Shown here: in pieces, positions 4,905 to 7,735 of the stretch
How the letters are laid out: each line of letters starts with the position of its first letter
Position numbering within the stretch: position 1 is the first letter of the stretch
Source of the DNA: Gammaproteobacteria bacterium
GTDB taxonomy: Bacteria > Pseudomonadota > Gammaproteobacteria > Arenicellales > UBA868
Direction: 5' to 3'
DNA length: 7,735 nt
NCBI GenBank assembly: GCA_003529705.1
Contig: DPVA01000195.1
Location: forward strand, 2,698-10,432
Made by a program: the position numbers and the translations under genes
Notes under the pieces: model-generated
What the model saw: only the letters and a program-made list of their open reading frames with translations
Told to the model about the DNA's origin: nothing
Database searches by the model: none

Positions 4905-7396
4905 TATTTTCCTTCCGCCACGGCAGCCGTCAGTTCTGGCGCGATTGGCGTTCGGGTGAAATGTTGGCCCTAGGAGGTGCACTCCTTACAGCAGTTGCCG
5001 CGGTGAGTGCTGTGGGTACTTTCGCCGACCGGGTTGAAAGCGGTCTGGAACGCGGCGCGGGCGAGGTCATCGCATCGGACATGAAGATGACTGCGCGCAT
5101 CAAGATTCCCGAGACATTTGAGGTCAAGGCTAAGTCGCTAGGGCTAGCCACGGCGCGGACCGTAACGTTCCCCACCGTTCTATTTGTTGAAGGCCAGACG
5201 CTACTCGCGTCAGTAAAAGGGGTTACCGCCGCGTATCCATTGCGCGGCACACTGGGATTGCAAAGAAATTTGCATGCCTCCGAGATGGATCGTTTGGCCC
5301 GCGGACCGAAAAAGGGGGAAGCTTGGGTGGATAAGCGTCTGTTGACGACTTTGGGCTTGCGTTTGGGCGACCGTTTCGAGCTTGGAAACATATCGTTGAT
5401 CCTTGATGCCGTCCTGGCATATGAACCTGATCGCGGGGGACAGTTTTTCAGTTTCAGCCCAAGAATCATGGCGCACTACACAGACATCAAAGACTCTGGC
5501 CTGCTTGGGCCATCTAGCCGCGCCACATTCGCGTTATTGGCAGCGGGCTCCCCAGACGGTGTTTTCGGATTGCGTGATTTTGTAGAGGAGCAGGGGTCAA
5601 ATCAGATCAGGGTTGTAGATATTGAATCCGCCCAGCGTCAGGTAGGAGCAACGGTGGGTGCGTCGACGGAATTCATTGGCCTGGCATCTCTCGGAACACT
5701 TTTTATTGCCGGGATTGCAATCGCTGTGGCCTCGCGGCGCTACGTTGAGCGGCGACGAAAGCATGCAGCATTGCTTCGCTGTTTTGGCGCGAGTGGCCAG
5801 ATGGTCCTGGCGATACATATCCAGACGCTCTTTATGATTGCCGGTGTTTGGGGGTTTGTCGGGGCGGGCATCGGGTTCGCCGTTCAGGAACTAATGACAC
5901 TGATGCTCGGTGAGGTTTTCGCTATCGGTCCTGGCGAGGCAGGTATCGGGACTGCGCTTATTAGCCTTATCCTTGGACTCGCTTTATTGATCGGATTTTC
6001 CGTGCCGCAGTTGGCTCGCCTAATGAGCGTTGCGCCCATTGAAGTTCTCCGCCGGACAGATAATCCTAGACCAACAATACGGGACGCGCTCTGGTATCTT
6101 GTCCCGGTCACCGTGCTTGTACTTCTGGCAGTTCAGCAGGCGGGGCAAAGCGATCTGGTGTTTTACGCATTGCTGGGAATCCTTACTTCGTTTATCGGCA
6201 TGATGACGATAAGCCTTGGCCTTATCGCGTTAATGAAGCGCCTCGTGCACGGGGCAGGCGTTTCGTGGCGCTTTGGCCTTGGGCGCCTTTACCGAGATCC
6301 CATCTCGACTACCTTTCAGATTTCAGCGATTGGATTAGGGCTGACGGTGCTGGTGACCCTCTCGCTGGTACGGGGTCAGTTATTTGATAGCTGGGAATCG
6401 CGTGTGCCTGCCGGGTCTCCAAACTTTTTCCTGGCCAATGTTCAGGATTATGAAAGGATGCAGGTCAGTGCCCTTTTTCAAGAGCGGATCGGGGAGGTAC
6501 CGGGGTTTACACCTATGGCGACGGGCCGCCTTGTCACGATAAACGGGAGAGTGCCGACTGTAGCTGATTACCCCGACCCACGGACGGCATCGCGAATCGA
6601 AGGGAATCTGAACTTTTCCTGGGCGGCGGATTTGCCGGCCGACAATGCCATTATTGCGGGCAGATGGTGGCGGACCGGTAGTCGCGATCCGGTAGTGTCC
6701 CTCGCGAAAAGTTGGGCGGAGCCGTTGGGGGTAACGGTGGGTGATCGCATCGGCGTTCAGGTCGGCGCTCAGGCCATTGATGCCCGGATCGTCAACCTTC
6801 GTGAGGTTCGTTGGGAAGGTTTTAATCCGAACTTCTTTGTGTTATTTCCGCCAGGTGTTTTTGAAAATGCTCCTCACACCTTCCTGAGCGCGCTGCGCCT
6901 GGAAGACAGTCGTCAGGACGCGCTTGTTGCATTAAGCCGGCAGTTTCCGACAATAAACATCATTGATATCGGTGCGATTCTCGCGCAGGTGCGCCACTTG
7001 ATGAAGGTGGTGGGAGTCGCACTGAATTTGGTTTTTGGCTTCACATTGATCGCGGGGGCGGCAGTGCTGTTCGCGGTGATGCAGGCAAGTCACGACAGTC
7101 GCATTCGGGACGCGGCGGTGCTGAAGGTGCTGGGATGCAGTCGCCCACGCCTTCTGACCGCACTGAACACCGAATTTGCCGTCATTGCGCTAGTCGCAGG
7201 CGTAATCGCAGCCGGTGCTGCAAGCGTCACCGGTTGGCTGCTTGCGAGTCAGGTCTTTAATCTTGATTATGCGCCGGGACTGCAGGTGATCGTGATTTCG
7301 ATTCTGTTTAGTGTTGTGATAGTCTGGCTCGTTAGCCGGTCTGGTGTGGCAACAGCATTGCGGTCTCCGCCTCAGGCCACCTTACGGGTGCCCTGA
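4901..7396 (+). CDS. ybbP: FtsX-like ABC transporter permease YbbP
   Basis: The 831-residue inner-membrane protein has the duplicated-permease plan of YbbP (E. coli about 800 residues). It starts with the typical RDWRSGEM segment (14-21), then TM1 (about 21-41). A periplasmic domain follows (about 45-255), then three helices of a first FtsX domain (about 259-278, 303-328, 351-371) and a linker with APIEVLRR (378-385). Two central helices come next (about 399-413, 419-447), then TM7 (474-491). A second periplasmic domain (about 495-700) contains FNPNFFVLFPPGVF (641-654), and the last three helices are at 704-728, 758-781 and 795-812. Conserved cytoplasmic motifs RRRKHAALLRCFGAS (284-298) and RDAAVLKVLGCSR (736-748) are the FtsX-type coupling elements, one per half. 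No strong ribosome site precedes its ATG, so translation is probably coupled to ybbA. The complex likely extracts or moves a hydrophobic molecule at the inner membrane; the substrate is unknown. Confidence 0.93.
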   Translation: MIFSFRHGSRQFWRDWRSGEMLALGGALLTAVAAVSAVGTFADRVESGLERGAGEVIASDMKMTARIKIPETFEVKAKSLGLATARTVTFPTVLFVEGQTLLASVKGVTAAYPLRGTLGLQRNLHASEMDRLARGPKKGEAWVDKRLLTTLGLRLGDRFELGNISLILDAVLAYEPDRGGQFFSFSPRIMAHYTDIKDSGLLGPSSRATFALLAAGSPDGVFGLRDFVEEQGSNQIRVVDIESAQRQVGATVGASTEFIGLASLGTLFIAGIAIAVASRRYVERRRKHAALLRCFGASGQMVLAIHIQTLFMIAGVWGFVGAGIGFAVQELMTLMLGEVFAIGPGEAGIGTALISLILGLALLIGFSVPQLARLMSVAPIEVLRRTDNPRPTIRDALWYLVPVTVLVLLAVQQAGQSDLVFYALLGILTSFIGMMTISLGLIALMKRLVHGAGVSWRFGLGRLYRDPISTTFQISAIGLGLTVLVTLSLVRGQLFDSWESRVPAGSPNFFLANVQDYERMQVSALFQERIGEVPGFTPMATGRLVTINGRVPTVADYPDPRTASRIEGNLNFSWAADLPADNAIIAGRWWRTGSRDPVVSLAKSWAEPLGVTVGDRIGVQVGAQAIDARIVNLREVRWEGFNPNFFVLFPPGVFENAPHTFLSALRLEDSRQDALVALSRQFPTINIIDIGAILAQVRHLMKVVGVALNLVFGFTLIAGAAVLFAVMQASHDSRIRDAAVLKVLGCSRPRLLTALNTEFAVIALVAGVIAAGAASVTGWLLASQVFNLDYAPGLQVIVISILFSVVIVWLVSRSGVATALRSPPQATLRVP

Positions 7397-7404
7397 TTCA
7401 GGTC

Positions 7405-7430
7405 CTGAGAACCCACAGGCCGGGTTCCAG
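7405..7430 (+). terminator. Possible weak terminator hairpin after ybbP
   Basis: GAACCC (7409-7414) pairs with GGGTTC (7422-7427) around a seven-base loop. CTG (7405-7407) and CAG (7428-7430) extend the stem if A7408 is bulged, giving 9 bp. The next bases are CCAAAAGCC, not a T-run, so this is not a canonical intrinsic terminator. It could slow RNA polymerase, protect the ybbP mRNA end, or assist Rho-dependent ending. Confidence 0.3.
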
Positions 7431-7464
7431 CCAAAAGCCAAAAGGGAATATCGCGTTTTAAGTT

Positions 7465-7735
7465 ATGAAACAGTCTTCAATTACCTTTCCCTGCCAGACG
7501 GTTAGCAATCGAACCGTGCTGGACTATGCCCGGCAATACTGGTGGTCAGTAATCTTCTGCGTGCTGATGACACCGACTCTAGCGTTTGGTCTGGGCGACG
7601 ATTATTACCAGGACCTAATTAACGCGATCGAGAGCAATTCCGAGAGCGATTCCGAGAGCGAGTCCGAGTCAAACGAAGATGCGCCAGCGACTGCGTCGGG
7701 GTTTGGGGTAGCGGTTCTCGATACCGGGGTCGAAA
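7465..7735 (+). CDS. Secreted or membrane-anchored subtilisin-like serine protease (S8 family), N-terminal part, cut by window end
   Basis: An open frame runs from ATG 7465 to the window edge (90 complete codons); the codon just upstream but one is TAA, so no earlier start is possible. Residues 27-43 (WWSVIFCVLMTPTLAFG) form a signal peptide or signal anchor after an unusually long N-region. Next comes DDYYQDLINAIE, an acidic ESNSESDSESESES repeat (56-69), a short Ala/Pro/Thr linker, and GVAVLDTGVE (81-90). That last segment matches the catalytic-Asp block of subtilases, with Asp86 as the predicted catalytic residue. The His and Ser blocks lie outside the window. The Asp block arrives only about 45 residues after the membrane segment, so there is no room for a classical I9 inhibitory propeptide. 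This layout is seen in autotransporter-type and other Gram-negative secreted subtilases. No good Shine-Dalgarno site precedes the ATG: AAAGGGA at 7441-7447 is about 18 bases away. GTG 7516 is a less likely alternative start. Confidence 0.7.
   Translation, partial: MKQSSITFPCQTVSNRTVLDYARQYWWSVIFCVLMTPTLAFGLGDDYYQDLINAIESNSESDSESESESNEDAPATASGFGVAVLDTGVE
7630..7665 (+). repeat. 12-bp tandem repeat (three units) in the subtilase gene
   Basis: Three units of the pattern GAGAGCnAnTCC (GAGAGCAATTCC, GAGAGCGATTCC, GAGAGCGAGTCC) run in frame and are followed by a partial unit GAGTC. They encode the tetrapeptides ESNS, ESDS and ESES. Copy-number change would add or remove four residues without shifting the frame. 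Confidence 0.75.

Noticed and set aside
4930..5469. 179-codon open frame on the - strand inside ybbP
   Set aside because: Antisense to the first periplasmic domain of YbbP; rich in Ser/Arg/Pro, no domain recognised.

Overview
The window holds six protein genes on a moderately GC-rich bacterial chromosome, most likely from a gammaproteobacterium. The main evidence is the block in which a tesA-type periplasmic esterase is transcribed divergently from an ABC ATPase/FtsX-type permease pair (ybbA-ybbP), the same arrangement as in E. coli and many other Gammaproteobacteria. No mobile elements, tRNA or rRNA genes, or CRISPR arrays were seen.

Left part (1-3556, + strand): a nitrogen-compound catabolic cluster. 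It opens with the C-terminal end of PreA, the catalytic subunit of NAD-dependent dihydropyrimidine dehydrogenase, carrying two [4Fe-4S] cysteine motifs. Next come a class III PLP aminotransferase and an MttB-superfamily (trimethylamine methyltransferase family) protein that lacks pyrrolysine. A plausible reading is reductive pyrimidine breakdown to an omega-amino acid such as beta-alanine, its transamination, and removal of a methyl group from some N-methylated substrate. The methyl donor is not known. The 142 bp between the aminotransferase and the MttB gene contains three inverted repeats; the last could pair with the likely ribosome-binding site of the MttB gene.

Middle and right part (3632-7396): tesA on the - strand faces the MttB gene tail-to-tail and overlaps ybbA head-to-head. 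The ybbA start is a GTG inside the antisense of the tesA signal-peptide region, so the two genes share 26 bp at their 5' ends. ybbA and ybbP overlap by the four bases ATGA and should be translationally coupled. Together they encode an ABC exporter/extractor-type complex of the MacB/LolCDE superfamily, with a ten-helix permease.

Right edge (7465-7735, + strand): a gene cut by the window end. Its N-terminus has a signal/anchor segment, an acidic Ser/Glu repeat encoded by a 12-bp tandem repeat, and then the catalytic-Asp motif of subtilisin-like (S8) proteases. Gaps between genes are all shorter than 150 bp. No convincing sigma-70 promoter was identified in any of them.
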